Shown here: positions 1-12,800 of the stretch, piece after piece
Numbering within the stretch: the stretch's first letter is position 1
Layout of the letters: every line of letters starts with the position of its first letter
DNA from: Neoarius graeffei
Taxonomy: Eukaryota; Chordata; Actinopteri; Siluriformes; Ariidae
Reading direction: 5' to 3'
NCBI RefSeq assembly: GCF_027579695.1
Contig: NC_083583.1
Span: 2,841,542-2,905,541 of the forward strand
Length of the DNA: 64,000 nucleotides
Notes under the pieces: model-generated
Database searches by the model: none
Seen by the model: the letters and a program-made list of their open reading frames with translations, nothing else
Told to the model about the DNA's origin: nothing
Translations under genes and position numbers: made by a program

Positions 1-2499
1 GACCCAGAGATGAAGCCGGTTCTGTCCCCAACTTTAGATGTTCAGCAGATAGACCAATCAAATTCAGAAATGGAGCCCATTCTCCAGTCAGAGTCAGACA
101 CAAATGACAGTCTGCAACAAGTGTCCTTAATCGAAGAGGTTCATTCTCCAGAACTCATGGAAAAGTCAGGAGAAGAGGAATACCAACATCATGAAACATC
201 AGAGAGGAATCAGAAGAACAAACATGAAGCACCATCAGGGTCTGAAGCTGAAGATATTCTCCCAGTATCTGACACACAGGGTCCTGTCACCGAACTCATC
301 CCAGACGATGAAATACAGACCATCATCCTGTCAGATGTTCCATCACTGACCATCAGTGTGAGTTCAGACGTTTCATCTGAAACTCATTTTAGATCACGGT
401 CCACATTACACTTATGTCAAGTGGGTCGGAACAAACAAATCAGTTTATTGATCAATAACACATCAACAGCTCCTCTGATACGTGTTCATTTACCAGAATT
501 CATCTAAAGAGCACAAACATAATCAGTGTGAACATCCAGAACATCACCAACAAAACACAAGCACGCTTCAGTTCATTAAAAAAATCTCTGTTATGATTTT
601 ACCACACGCTGCTCAAACCCTTGAACTTTTCCACATTTTTTTTTTACTGTTAGAACCTGAAACTGAAATGGACATAAATGGGATTAAATGTTAATTTCTT
701 CGTTTGTTAATTTCACCATCATTAGGATGTTTTGTCAGTCGCTGACTTCATGGCTGTGAGTTTTTTGCCCCCTAGTGGAATAACAGAGACTAGCTCTTGA
801 TTTCCTAACTTGCAATTCAATAAGACAATTTTACTTGAGAACTGAGATTAATTTGGTGGGTCAATTCGGCCCGTTTACAAAATACAGACGAGTCATGGAA
901 AACGGATTCAAAAAAATATAGTACAAAGCACGGATCTTTTATTCATGGTGATGTGATATTTTCCATGAAATATAAATAGCTAAAATTAAGTAGTAAATTA
1001 ATAAAGCAAGCATACAAATGCAGTGTTTGGGTGAAATATGTAAACTGGCAAACATGGCATTTCAGAGTTGTGTTCTCTGTACATTTAACAGTTATCCCAT
1101 GAAATCGAGTCGTACGTGAGCTGATAGGCGACGAGGCGCATAGCACTGAGTTGTCTGTAATCCATGTACGACGAGATTGAGTGGAATAACTGTTTTATTC
1201 TATCCACATTCACTGGATTTTGGGGAAACAGAGCATTTTTATTTATATTTTTTGCAAATTTGATAAATAAAAACTTTATACAAAATGTCTGACAAAATCA
1301 TTTCCACTTAGAATGTAAACAAACTGGCGAAATGACAGGAGTAATTTGTGAAAAATGCGATGATGATAATAATAATTATAATTATTGAAAAATAAAAAGA
1401 GATGTTCTTCCCATCAAATACTTTTATTCCATATTTTGTTGCTTTTTTCTATTTCTGGGGTTCTGTTTTCGAGTAGAGTTTTTATTTCGTCCTCGATTGG
1501 TTCAGCAACACGCACTGCCATTTTGTTTTAATCTACTCACGGTATATGAGCTGATAGCCTAGTAGTAGAGTAGCCAATCAGAGTGCGCGGTTGCTCATAT
1601 CCAGTGAACGTGGATAGAATAATATTAGATGTTCTACATCTTTTATTGAAAGACTCGTCTTCCGGTTGGTGAGTACTGGCTTGACTTTATCTGGCGCTTC
1701 TACCTCCATCATGTAGCTACCATCGGCAGATAACGTCACCATGGAGACAATCTTTGTGACGTCCATGTCATTGTTCCGTAGACTCATAGCAACATCCATA
1801 AAATTAACCATCCGTGATAGATCATCCGTATGAAATCCGTAACCAATCTGTAATATACTGAAACGTCTGTTACCAAATCCATAACCACTCTGTATTTTGT
1901 ATCTTTTTTTTTTTTACATTTCTGTGAATCCGTAGTCCGTGACTTGTCTGTATTTTGTCAACCACCTCAGTTTTGAAGCGTTATCAAATCCAAACCGTTC
2001 ACTTCTCATGTAGCAGGGCTTAATTTTTAAGCTCCTTTAGCTCCAACCTCAACAAATCACATGTTTCTTTCTTACCTGTAATCATGTACAGATGCTTATA
2101 ATTTTGTTTTCTTATCCTCAGGACCTTCCTGATCTGGATGATCTGGATACCATCAACGTAGAAACAGAATGTCTGGTACGCTGAAGGTTGATCTAAAGTT
2201 GATTACTGCTCTTTTTTTTTCTTGTTTCAGTAAGAAGGATAAAGGAAATGCTTTTTTTTTTTCAGGTGTTCCATCCAAAAATCGAGGTCATCTCAGGCAG
2301 CAGCAGTGACTCAGAACCAGAAGAACCATCTCCTGATTTCTCACTCTTTGGGAACGTTTCTACCAAAACCACACCCATCAGAGATGAGAGTCTGATTTTC
2401 ACTCATCAGACAGCAGCAGTGACAGATCTCCAAGCAGATGATGAGCAACCCATGGCAGAAGGGAAGCAAAAAAAATGCCTGATTGAGGAGATGGACTGA
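1..2499 (+). CDS. dnaaf1: Dynein axonemal assembly factor 1 (LRRC50), C-terminal exons, 5'-partial
   Basis: Three phase-0 exons: 1-357 (open from the window edge, donor GTGAGT at 358), 2122-2175 (after TCCTCAG) and 2266-2499 (after a T-rich tract plus CAG), ending at TGA 2497-2499. The joined reading runs ...VPSLTIS, then DLPDLDDLDTINV, then VFHPKIEVISGSSSDSEPE. This matches the human DNAAF1 tail, which has DDLPDLED followed by FPKIEVISSLSDDSDPE; I recognise it from memory of that protein. DNAAF1 is a cytoplasmic leucine-rich-repeat protein needed to preassemble outer and inner dynein arms of motile cilia. The LRR and LRRcap part lies left of the window; only the acidic, probably disordered tail is seen. 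The stretch before the first splice is rich in E, S, D and Q, as in other DNAAF1 proteins. Reading through the 357 donor would add 50 residues and stop at 507, which could be a retained-intron form. Confidence 0.82.
765..778 (-). promoter_or_regulatory. CTCF-like motif
   Basis: On the minus strand this reads CCACTAGGGGGCAA, close to the CTCF core CCASYAGRKGGCRS. This is sequence match only; such matches also occur by chance and inside repeats. Confidence 0.25.
850..1965. mobile_element. DNA-transposon-like inverted-repeat element in dnaaf1 intron
   Basis: Near-terminal inverted repeats are visible: ACAAAATACAGACGAGTCA around 879-897 pairs with TGACTTGTCTGTATTTTGT around 1940-1958. A second inner pair, TTTTATTCTATCCAC near 1193 against GTGGATAGAATAAT near 1610, nests inside it. 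A minus-strand open frame of about 77 codons (1578-1811) is not recognised. No clear target-site duplication was found, so superfamily and exact ends stay open. Confidence 0.5.
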
Positions 2500-2993
2500 T
2501 GTTTATGAAGGAAAGTGTTCCGTGACTAATATTTAAAGGAATAGAAAATGTAAAGTAAGTATATGCACGGGTTGGTAGCTTGTAATATTGAGAGCCTGTA
2601 AGAAAAGTTTCAGGCATGTTTGACCATTTATAAGAAAGTTGTGAGCGTTTTTGTATCGCTGCTCTAATGCCACCAGGACGCTGCCATGTTACCTGTTGGA
2701 AGGGCGATGTGTGACGTCATTTGGGCGCAAGGCTGAGTGTCGCTCTTCAGTACTGAAGGGGCAAAGCCAAAGGGCTGCTAAGGTGACATTGTTGATTTTT
2801 TTCACTATACAGCTGAAATAGTGTATTAATGAGCTGCAGCCCTGACTTACGGACAAACCTGAGCTCTTTACCTGTAAAATGAGGCTGAAACTATGTGTTA
2901 TTCTACTCATTAGCACCCTTAGCATGCTCTCGACTCATGAAAAACTTCCTCATCAAGACGTCACCAGGCTAGCCTACCGTAATTACCGTAGTA

Positions 2994-4580
2994 CAGTGGT
3001 TCTCAAACTGGGGGGGCGCGGGCACTCGGCGAGTGGGGCGTGTGGTCACAGACCGCTCAGTGGCAAATGCAAGGGGCTGGTTTACAGTTGCACCAACAAA
3101 TACTGAATGTCTTTGTCTTCAGTCCAGCCAATGAAAACAGAGAGTTATTATTTGAAACCTCAGCAAGGAACTTTTATAGACACACCTCAAGTACATAAGA
3201 GATCACAGACATCGGAAACACCCCACTGTGCAATCGAGTCGAGCTCGTACCATTGCAACTTTCATATCGCCTACTATTAGCTTTTCAATGACCTTTTACC
3301 AGCAGCCTTTTTAAAGGCTATATCCTTCATATTTTTCGAGCACTGCTACTGCAGTAATAATTTAAAGTCTTTTTAAAGACTATTTCAGCCCTCTTTTCTC
3401 GCTTTAAAACTCCATTTAAATACGATCTTACCATCTCTCTTTCCTACTTGTCAACTTACTTTCTCCTTTGTCTCCTTTGCCTACTTGTCAACCTACTCTT
3501 TCTCCTTTCTTTAATCTTTCTCCTACTTTTTTCTCTTTCCTCCACCTTTTTTCTTCAATTAAAAATTGTAAGGTCCAACACCGTATCACAATGAATTATA
3601 TTTTAACTTAATTACATTAAGCACAGTTTGTAGATTGCTCATTTTAGCGGAGCTAAGTCTGGTGCGTGGTGGTAAGGTGCTAGCGTTCGAAACTAAGTAC
3701 CGCAATTGCGCACAGATCGAGGATGACCTGAGGCTGTGTTTAACTAAAATTCAAGAACTCTGCCAAACAGAGGCAGGCTCATGTGTCACACTGAGACATT
3801 CGTTAACACTACCTCTGGTACTCTGGTAGAGTTTGTTTGTTCGTTCATGTGTTTGTTTGTTAGCAACTTTGCAGAAAAAAAAATTTACAAACAGATTTTC
3901 ATGAAAATTTTACTAAATACGTGTCTTGGCGGCGGCACGGTGGTGTAGCGGTTAGCGCTGTCGCCTCACAGCAAGAAGGTCCGGGTTCGAGCCCCGTGGC
4001 CGGCGAGGGCCTTTCTGTGTGGAGTTTGCATGTTCTCCCCGTGTCCGCGTGGGTTTCCTCCGGGTGCTCCGGTTTCCCCCACAGTCCAAAGACATGCAGG
4101 TTAGGTTAACTGGTGACTCTAAATTGAGCGTAGGTGTGAATGTGAGTGTGAATGGTTGTCTGTGTCTATGTGTCAGCCCTGTGATGACCTGGCGACTTGT
4201 CCAGGGTGAACCCTGCCTTTCGCCCGTAGTCAGCTGGGATAGGATCCAGCTCGCCTGCGACCCTGTAGAACAGGATAAAGCGGCTACAGATAATGAGATG
4301 AGATGAGACGTGTCTTGGCCCAATGAAGAGCTCAAATTTTGGAGGTGATCCGGAACCACGTCTGGATCCAGAAATTTTTAAAAGAATATAGGGCAAAATT
4401 GAACATTTTCAGTCTCAGACTGTGTTGTCTAACATTGTAATAATACAATAATACACAACAATAAAAAAACAGCCTAATAATAATAAGTAATAGTTTATCT
4501 ATCTTTTTTTGGGGGGGAGGCTCAAAGTACACTTGCTACAGTCCGGGGGGGCTCAGATCGCAAGTGTTTGAGAACCCCTG
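2994..4580 (+). mobile_element. hAT transposon relic (ZBED-like) with 8-bp TSD
   Basis: Terminal inverted repeats CAGTGGTTCTCAAACTGG (left) and, on the other strand, CAGGGGTTCTCAAACACTTG (right). An exact 8-bp target duplication, CCGTAGTA, lies at 2986-2993 and 4581-4588, as expected for hAT. Around 3671-3780 the frame reads FETKYRNCAQIEDDLRLCL, matching the C-terminal dimerisation part of ZBED5-type hAT transposases. The rest of the transposase is gone, so it is a defective copy. It sits inside the fold-back element and contains a SINE. Confidence 0.85.
3931..4307 (+). mobile_element. tRNA-headed SINE, copy 1 (nested in hAT)
   Basis: Begins GGCGGCACGGTGGTGTAG and has a box-B-like GGTTCGAGCCCC, a conserved body (AGACATGCAGGTTAGGTTAA) and an (ATGAG)n tail. 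A 12-bp target duplication, ACGTGTCTTGGC, lies at 3919-3930 and 4308-4319. At 377 bp this is a full-length reference copy for the family in this window. Confidence 0.9.
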
Positions 4581-6439
4581 CCGTAGTAGACAGTCCAACT
4601 CCTGTGGCAATGCAGAAAGAAGGTAAACAAACACTGCTTTACTATGCAAGATTCATGTGAACATTACAGCAGGATGCACTAACACCCGAGGATGCACACT
4701 GCCAGAAACACCCGAGCTGCTGGTATGGTGTGGATTTATTTGGTAAAATTCATACATGTAAAAGATACAGTATAAATAGCACCGAGGACAACAGGAAACA
4801 ATAAAATATAAAAGACAATAATAAATTGACAAAATTGTACAAACAATGATGAAAGTCATAAACAAAAAATATATGCTAACTGTAATTATCAGAGTCCAAC
4901 TAGATTACAGAAATAGCACCAAAATGATTAAAAATTAGTTATATACACATCATAAAACTGGGTTTGGAATTTAGTCCATAAAAGCCGTTTCACCTGTTTC
5001 TTAAAATGATCACGTGTTTGACTCGGTTGCAGTGATGGAGGTCGGCTATTCCACAAACATTCCTGTAAACCTAAAAGAACTCCAAATGGTTTCTGTAAAG
5101 TGTGACGTCACTTACGGTACACAATCATATTCGACAAAATGGGCCACAGCACCAGCGACATTTCTGCACTGATTTCCTCGAGTATTTCAGACAATGACAC
5201 GAATAACAATGATGATCGTGATAAACAAGCATTACCGTATCAATTAGTTACACACAAGTGAACAATATTTATAGAGTTGTTTAGTTCATCATTACCGAGG
5301 CGTTTCTGACAAACACTGAATCAAAGCAAGACACCCAACAAACATCAAGCTGCTTAGCTGCATCAGCAATTATTACATTTATGCCCAAGGGAACTCAAAA
5401 TAACACATTACGCTTAATAAAAAGTTAGGGAAGCCATAAAAAGTGTTTTCTTACCCTTTAAACTTGTCTTTTGCAGACTACTGACCATGTTGTCCCATTT
5501 GTCTTGTCCGCTTTTTGGCCGAAGATTGTGGGAACCGCATCTGGACTCAGCGCTGGCGTGTACGGTATTCCTAATGCCGGGGCATCCGAGCTGTTCGAGT
5601 GAAACAATTTTCTTCAAAATGTTCCGAGCACACAAGCTGCAAATGTGCTGTTTTTGCACCTGAAGGACCCGTCCAGTCAGCCCGTGAGAGGTCTGTCCCT
5701 GTGCGGCAAATGGCATTTATCCATTACCTTCTTACCTTTTTGTCCTTTGGGAATTGATGCAGGCGAGTTTTTTCACTTCTGTCATTGTTGTATCCAGTAA
5801 TGTTCACATGAATCCTGTAGAGTAAAGCAGTGTTTGTTTCCCCTCTTTCTGCGCTGCCGTGGGGGTTGGACTGTCTACTACAGTAATTACGGTAGGCTAG
5901 CCTGGGGATGTCTTGATGAGGAAATTTTTCATGAATGAGTCGAGAGCGTGCTAACGAGTGCTTATGCTGCCAGGAACGTGTAAAAACTCGCGCACTTGCC
6001 TCTTCAACAGCTTTAGGTCAGTCAGATTGTGTGCAGATCTGTTTGTAGGTTGTTTAGCGAGGTTACAGTCCGCAGAATGAGGCATCACGGCAGCACGACT
6101 TGTACCGGGGATAGAAATATGAAAAGTTACCTCCCTGCATTCAGCCACATAGAAATACATCACCTGTTCAGTCTTCCCTCGCTGTTTATCAGTGACCTCA
6201 GTATTATCTTTCCCCCTCCACTTTTTTGTTAGAAAAATGGAAATTCAAATATTTTTTCATATAAACTTTTAATGAAATAATCTCCAGCCAGGGGCAGCTT
6301 CAAGACTTACTCGCTATTCGGAGCTTCCGTGTCTTGCACCCAAATGACGTCAGAGCACTGCTGGAAACAATCAGGGGGGATTTTTCTGATTGGTTAAAAT
6401 ATTTTCAATGGCGGCCTCCATGAAATCATCCATTCCGCA

Positions 6440-6851
6440 TAGAAACTGACTTTCGGAGATGGATATCTTAGTTGTGTGAGCTCCTTATTTTCAATTATTC
6501 ACATGAATCGTTAGCTTATATCATAATCTATCTTCATAACTGTATTTTAAAAATGGGTTTTCTTTTCTTTTAAAGGTATTTTCGTGTGTTTCTATAGAAA
6601 TGAAAATTCCAACGTGGATAAAAAAGTTTTGTTTTATGACAAATTACTGTGACTCACTTAAAATAAATTGTTTTTATTGACTGACACACGGTCACGGTTA
6701 TACACCAGGTTTAAAAAATAAAACATTTATCAGTTGAGAGGAATCTACTAAATACTGATTTAAAATAAAAATCAATTCAAAAAACAATTCAGAATTTTAT
6801 TCATTTTCACCATCATTTAAACTCTGTGATGTTCTGACATTGTGATGTTTC
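6440..6851. other. AT-rich gap downstream of nrn1l
   Basis: No coding signal or recognised repeat. It presumably holds the nrn1l 3' UTR end (poly(A) signal at 6796-6801, minus strand). Confidence 0.5.
6796..6801 (-). other. Candidate nrn1l polyadenylation signal
   Basis: TTTATT on the plus strand (AATAAA on minus), about 51 bases past the nrn1l stop codon. Confidence 0.45.
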
Positions 6852-9800
6852 CTAAATAAACCAAATCATTTCACAGAACGCACAAACCAGGAACACGCAC
6901 ACAGCACCGGCATGGACACTGCTTACACCTCTGCCTTTCAGAGACTCCTGATTGGTCTGATCAGTAGTGGGTGGGGTCTGAGGAGATGTCACAGCACGGC
7001 TGGCACACATTTCGTAAAGGTTCCCTGAGTACTGCATCCTGCGAGACTCCGCCTTTAAAGACTCCCAGAGTTCTGCTGCGTTACCGCGGCAATCAGACAG
7101 CACGCTGCTCACACACCGCTCGAAGGCTTCCCAGGATCTGCCAAAACACACACAAGTCCAAGTCATGAATATGCATCACAGTAAAATGATACCAGGGTCA
7201 TATTTCAACGATCATGGCTCATTCTCAAAGCACAAGAGAATCATGTGAACTAAATCGATCCCAAAAACAGTACCCAGTGAGGGTACTCATCCACAGAAAA
7301 CAGCCTTTGTCCAGGAAGGCCAGAAGCAGCTGACCAAGATCGAACCCTCAGACTCCAGCCAACTAAATGCAGCAAGAGACTGGGAAATGCGGGTCAACCT
7401 AAGCTAGAGGATTACTTTCCTGCCGGAGATTGCTGTCACCAATCTGCGTCCAGATCTGGTGCTCTGGTCCAACTCCTGCCGCCATGTCTTCATAGTTGAG
7501 CTGATGGTCCCCTGGGAAGATGCCATTGATGAGGCATATGAAAGAAGAAGGCTGCGCTATGCCAACCTGGCAGCTGAAGCAGAGGATCGGAGCTGTACTG
7601 TGAAGGTGTGCTCAGTGGAGGTGGGCTGCAGGGGCTTCGTTGCCAGCTCCACAGTAAGATTCCTGAAGGAAGTGGGAATCAGAGGGCAGACCCAGAGGAA
7701 GATCATCAAGGAACTCGCTTCAGTCACCGAGAAGTGCAGTCACTGGCTGTGGCTGAGAAGAAAAGTGCCAGTGTGGGGAGCTAAATGAGCACTTAGTTCC
7801 ATGCGGCACACAGCCGGGTCTGATCAGCCTGCAGTGGGCCTGCCACAACTGAGGGTGTATTGTGATAAATGGCCGAAACACCCAATGAGGTTGCGGTGCA
7901 CAACTGAAGATGTGTCGCATTGGAAAAACATCACTAAGTGGTCACTCCCAAGCTCAACCCAACCAATAGGACATGTTGACCTGATCCACTCAAGGCAAGT
8001 GCCGAGATGATTCATTAGGGATTGTAACAGCTAGTCCTTGTAAGAAACCAGTAGCCATATGTACCCAAAGGGTACCTATATTTTTATTTTCTGTCTAGAA
8101 CCTTTTAGGAGTTTACCATTTATCTCCTGATTCTTGGTCCACTCTGAGAACAGAGAACTCTTCAAGGGTTCTTTAAGTGTCTGTTTAATAAGTCAAGGTT
8201 CTTAGTGTCTTAAAATAACACTTTTAAACAGCTGCCTTCAGTTGTCCTTCTGGGGAACCCTTAAAGGTTGTGTGTAGAACCATACAACAAAATGTTTCCG
8301 ATTAGAAAAGTGTTCCACAGTGAACCCATTTTGGGAGCTACATATCCAAATAACCCCTGATTAATCACTGAAGGGTGTGTGTATTACCCAGATCAGTGTG
8401 TGGTACAAACTCTAAGTTATTGCTCATTTTCTTCTTAATATCTCGAACCTGTCAGGAGTTTCACACTTCGCTTCTTGGTCCACTCAAGCGTTCTTCAAAG
8501 TGCTATTTAATAAATTAATGGTTCTTACCTTCCAAGAATGTTGTACATGGAACCATTTCTGACAACCAAAGAACCAAGAGGGTGGAGGGTATACCAGAAT
8601 GTGTGTGTGTGTGTGTGTGTAAGCCTCACCTGCAGATGGAGTCGATTTCGAGGTCGTTGTCAGTTTGGCTGTTCACGTCATCTCCCAGAGACACCAAACA
8701 CTGAGCAAAGCCTCGATACACAGAGACACATGACGAAGGAACCACAGAACCCAGGACAGAACCACACACACCTGACAGAGAGAGAGAGAGAGATCTACAA
8801 CCTGAGGTGGGTTTCCCAAAAGCCTCTTAAAGCCAAGAGAATATTAAATTACCTCTTAAGATCCATCGTCAAGCTAACGTGGTTTTCCCAAACAACATCG
8901 TAGCCCAAGTAGTCCTTTAGTTTGCTCGGAATTTACGAGAAACCTGGACCACTTGTTCAAAACAAAGAACGACTCACTCACAGCAGAATACAGTGGTGCT
9001 TGAAGGTTTGTGAACCATTTACAACCCCGATTCCAAAAAAGTTGGGACAAAGTACAAATTGTAAATAAAAACGGAATGCAATGATGTGGAAGTTTCAAAG
9101 TTCCATATTTTATTCAGAATAGAACATAGATGACATATCAAATGTTTAAACTGAGAAAATGTATCATTTAAAGAGAAAAATTAGGTGATTTTAAATTTCA
9201 TGACAACAACACATCTCAAAAAAGTTGGGACAAGGCCATGTTTCCCACTGTGAGACATCCCCTTTTCTCTTTACAACAGTCTGTAAACGTCTGGGGACTG
9301 AGGAGACAAGTTGCTCAAGTTTAGGGATAGGAATGTTAACCCATTCTTGTCTAATGTAGGATTCTAGTTGCTCAACTGTCTTAGGTCTTTTTTGTCGTCT
9401 CTTCCGTTTTATGATGCGCCAAATGTTTTCTATGGGTGAAAGATCTGGACTGCAGGCTGGCCAGTTCAGTACCCGGACCCTTCTTCTACGCAGCCATGAT
9501 GCTGTAATTGATGCAGTATGTGGTTTGGCATTGTCATGTTGGAAAATGCAAGGTCTTCCCTGAAAGAGACGTCGTCTGGATGGGAGCATATGTTGCTCTA
9601 GAACCTGGATATACCTTTCAGCATTGATGGTGTCTTTCCAGATGTGTAAGCTGCCCATGCCACACGCACTAATGCAACCCCATACCATCAGAGATGCAGG
9701 CTACTGAACTGAGCGCTGATAACAACTCGGGTCGTCCTTCTCCTCTTTAGTCCGAATGACACGGCGTCCCTGATTTCCATAAAGAACTTCAAATTTTGAT

Positions 9801-12800
9801 TCGTCTGACCACAGAACAGTTTTCCACTTTGCCACAGTCCATTTTAAATGAGCCTTGGCCCAGAGAAGACGTCTGCGCTTCTGGATCATGTTTAGATACG
9901 GCTTCTTCTTTGAACTATAGAGTTTTAGCTGGCAACGGCGGATGGCACGGTGAATTGTGTTCACAGATAATGTTCTCTGGAAATATTCCTGAGCCCATTT
10001 TGTGATTTCCAATACAGAAGCATGCCTGTATGTGATGCAGTGCCGTCTAAGGGCCCGAAGATCACGGGCACCCAGTATGGTTTTCCGGCCTTGACCCTTA
10101 CGCACAGAGATTCTTCCAGATTCTCTGAATCTTTTGATGATATTATGCACTGTAGATGCTGATATGTTCAAACTCTTTGCAATTTTACACTGTCGAACTC
10201 CTTTCTGATATTGCGCCACTATTTGTCGGCGCAGAATTAGGGGGATTGGTGATCCTCTTCCCATCTTTACTTCTGAGAGCCGCTGCCACTCCAAGATGCT
10301 CTTTTTATACCCAGTCATGTTAATGACCTATTGCCTATTGACCTAATTGTTAGGACTTGGACTGTTTTGGCCTCTAGAGGCCGCTGTTATTTCCTTTTCG
10401 TGTCATATTTATTTTGGCCTCTAGAGGCCGCCACTGTTCCTGTGTTTTGTGTTTTTTTTTGTTAATTGCCTGTTAGTCCTAATTATCTTCACCTGTGTCC
10501 TTAATTAGTTTGTGTATTTATACCCCTGAGTTCAGTCCTCTTGTCACGGAGTCTTTGTGCTGTTATGTTTATCTCCAGTTTCCTTTGTACTGTGTTTTGT
10601 GGATCTTCTGAGCTTTTACATTTTTGCCTTTTTCTTTTTGAATTATACTCTTTGTTTTTTTGTTTTGCCTTGGATTGTATATAGTGTACATAGTATAAAT
10701 AAACCTTTTGTTACTTTTTCTACTTCCGCCTCACGCCTCTGCATTTGAGTCATTCCCCTGGTGGCCTAGTGGGGGTTTGCTGGATCATCACACCAACGAA
10801 CCAGGTTCGAATCCCAGCAAAACCCTAACAGAAAGACTCCGTCATGACCGACTCAGCAGAGGCTGCTTCAACTGTCTACCCGGCCAACCTTCAGGGAATT
10901 ATGGCAGCTTTGACACGCTTCGGAGCGACCATGGACGTACGCTCACCAGCCAACGTGAGGCCCTTGCTCGCCACGAGGAACTGCTTCAGTAAATTGGGAA
11001 AACCCTGGCACAGCTGACATCTCTGCCTGCATCTCCTGATCCAGCTCCCACTCCTGCTCCAGTGCCTCCTGCCATGCTGCCTTCTTCACCTCGTGAACCC
11101 AGCCTTCCTGCACCACAGAGGTATGACGGCAAGCACAGTGAGTGCCGAGAGTTCCTTACCCAGTGTCAACTCACCTTTGAGCTTCAGCCTACCACCTACA
11201 CTACGGATCGCCGCAAGATTGCCTTTGTGATCACCTTATTAGCTGGTAAGGCGCGAGCCTGGGCTACTGCTATCTGGCAAAGACAGGGACCTGAGTGCTT
11301 TGATTTCCAGCTGTTTTCTGAAGAGATGCTTCGGGTCTTCGATCAGGCAGACATCAGTACCGACGCAGCCCGAAAGCTCATGTCCATCCGGCAAGGAGGA
11401 AGCGTCGCAGATTACGCCATCTCGTTCCGAACACTCGCAGCAGTAAGTGGATGGAACGAGACTGCCCTGGTGTCAGCCTTCCACCATGGTCTGTCTGACC
11501 CCATCAAGGACGGTCTGGCCTCTATTGGATGCCCAAGTGACCTCGAAACCCTCATTTCACATGCTATTCGTCTGGACAACAGGATGAGAGAACGCCACCA
11601 AGCCTTGAGCCCCCCCAGCCTCCCTACCTCTACCTGGAGACCGTCTACCTCCTTCAGTGACTGTCCAGAACCCATGCAAGTGGGTCGTACTCGCCTCTCC
11701 GCATCTGAGAGGGAGCGCAGAAGGAGGGACAAGTGCTGCATCTACTGTGGCAAGCCTGGTCACTTCCGAGCATCATGTCCCGAACTCTTGGGAAAAGGAC
11801 CGCCCCGTCCAGCCGAGGGAGGGTTGTGACGGGGCCTACCCTCTCTCCCGGACTCCCTGGCCAAGGAATCTACATCCCGGTCTCCATCTCCTGGGGTGAG
11901 TCTGTCCACTCTTGTCAAGCTTTGTTAGACTCAGGGGCGGCTGGGAACTTTATGGATATTCACTTCGCCCAAAGCATCAATATTCCGACTGCACCTCTTG
12001 AAGTTCCACTGTCTGTGTCTGCCCTCGATGGCCAAGCGTTAGGTGATGGAAGAGTCACCCAAGTTACTTCTCCAGTCTTCCTCCAGTCTCAAGGTCACAA
12101 GGAAGAAATATCCCTGCACCTGATTCCTTCACCTGAGTTCCCAGTTATTCTAGGCCTTCCTTGGCTTACTCGCCATAACCCTCGCATAGACTGGGTAACA
12201 AGCCAGGTTGTGGAATGGGGCCCTGCATGCCATGCCTCTTGTCTGCTCTCTAGCTCTCCTGTGTCTCCTGCCGAGCCCCCTGATCTCACCGAGTTATCTC
12301 AAGTTCCCACAGAGTACTGGGATCTCAAGGAGGTATTCAGCAAGAGCAGGGCCGCCGTTCTTCCTCCGCACCGGGCCTACGACTGTGCCATCGACTTGCT
12401 CCCTGGGACTACCCCTCCTCGTGGCAGACTGTTTTCCCTCTCTCAGCCAGAACGCAAGGCCATGGAGGAATACCTCAAAGACGCCCTGGTCTCTGGGTTC
12501 ATTCGACCCTCCACCTCACCTGCTGGTGCCGGCTTCTTCTTTGTCGGCAAGAAGGATGGGGGGCTCCGACCATGTATTGACTACAGGGGCCTGAACAAGA
12601 TCACTGTGCGCAACCGATATCCCCTTCCGCTGATGTCCACTGCTTTCGACCTGCTCCAAGGCGCCACCGTCTTCACCAAGTTGGACCTACGGAACGCATA
12701 CCACCTCATCCGTATCCGACAGGGAGACGAGTGGAAGACTGCCTTTAACACCCCGTCTGGGCACTACGAATACCAGGTGATGCCCTTCGGACTCACCAAC

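Larger units (their letters stand above)
358..2121 (+). other. dnaaf1 intron, mostly repeat DNA
   Basis: This 1.76-kb intron has no conserved host coding signal. Its middle is an inverted-repeat element (about 850-1965). The first 500 bases are AT-rich and unremarkable apart from a CTCF-like match at 765-778. Confidence 0.6.
2650..6440. mobile_element. Large fold-back element, interrupted by a hAT
   Basis: The stretch about 2700-2993 plus 4581-4690 is inverted at about 5800-6360. For example GGCTAGCCTACCGTAATTAC (left) pairs with GTAATTACGGTAGGCTAGCC near 5882, and TGACGTCATTTGGG near 2712 pairs with CCCAAATGACGTCA near 6340. The arms are therefore several hundred bases long, with a roughly 1.1-kb centre (4690-5800). 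The left arm is split by a hAT element with an 8-bp duplication. The centre has a minus-strand open frame of 100 codons (5414-5716) with several cysteines, not recognised. The outer ends are uncertain. Confidence 0.55.

Noticed and set aside
2689-3106. Short open frames around 2689-3106 as a small host gene
   Set aside because: They lie in the fold-back arm and hAT end, with no conserved motif.
3931-4010. tRNA gene at SINE heads (also 17914 and 24559)
   Set aside because: Only box-A/B-like words remain, no cloverleaf could be drawn, and each is joined to a SINE body.
4019-4306. Recurrent ~85-95 residue frame (MGFLRVLRFPPQSKDMQ...) seen near 4019, 25314, 48193, 52200 and 54359
   Set aside because: It is the translation of the tRNA-headed SINE body; repetition reflects copy number, not a protein family.
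7459-7788. 109-codon frame as a host gene
   Set aside because: Its motif set ([17 protein letters not shown]) is that of fish non-LTR retrotransposons, and it lies in an nrn1l intron.
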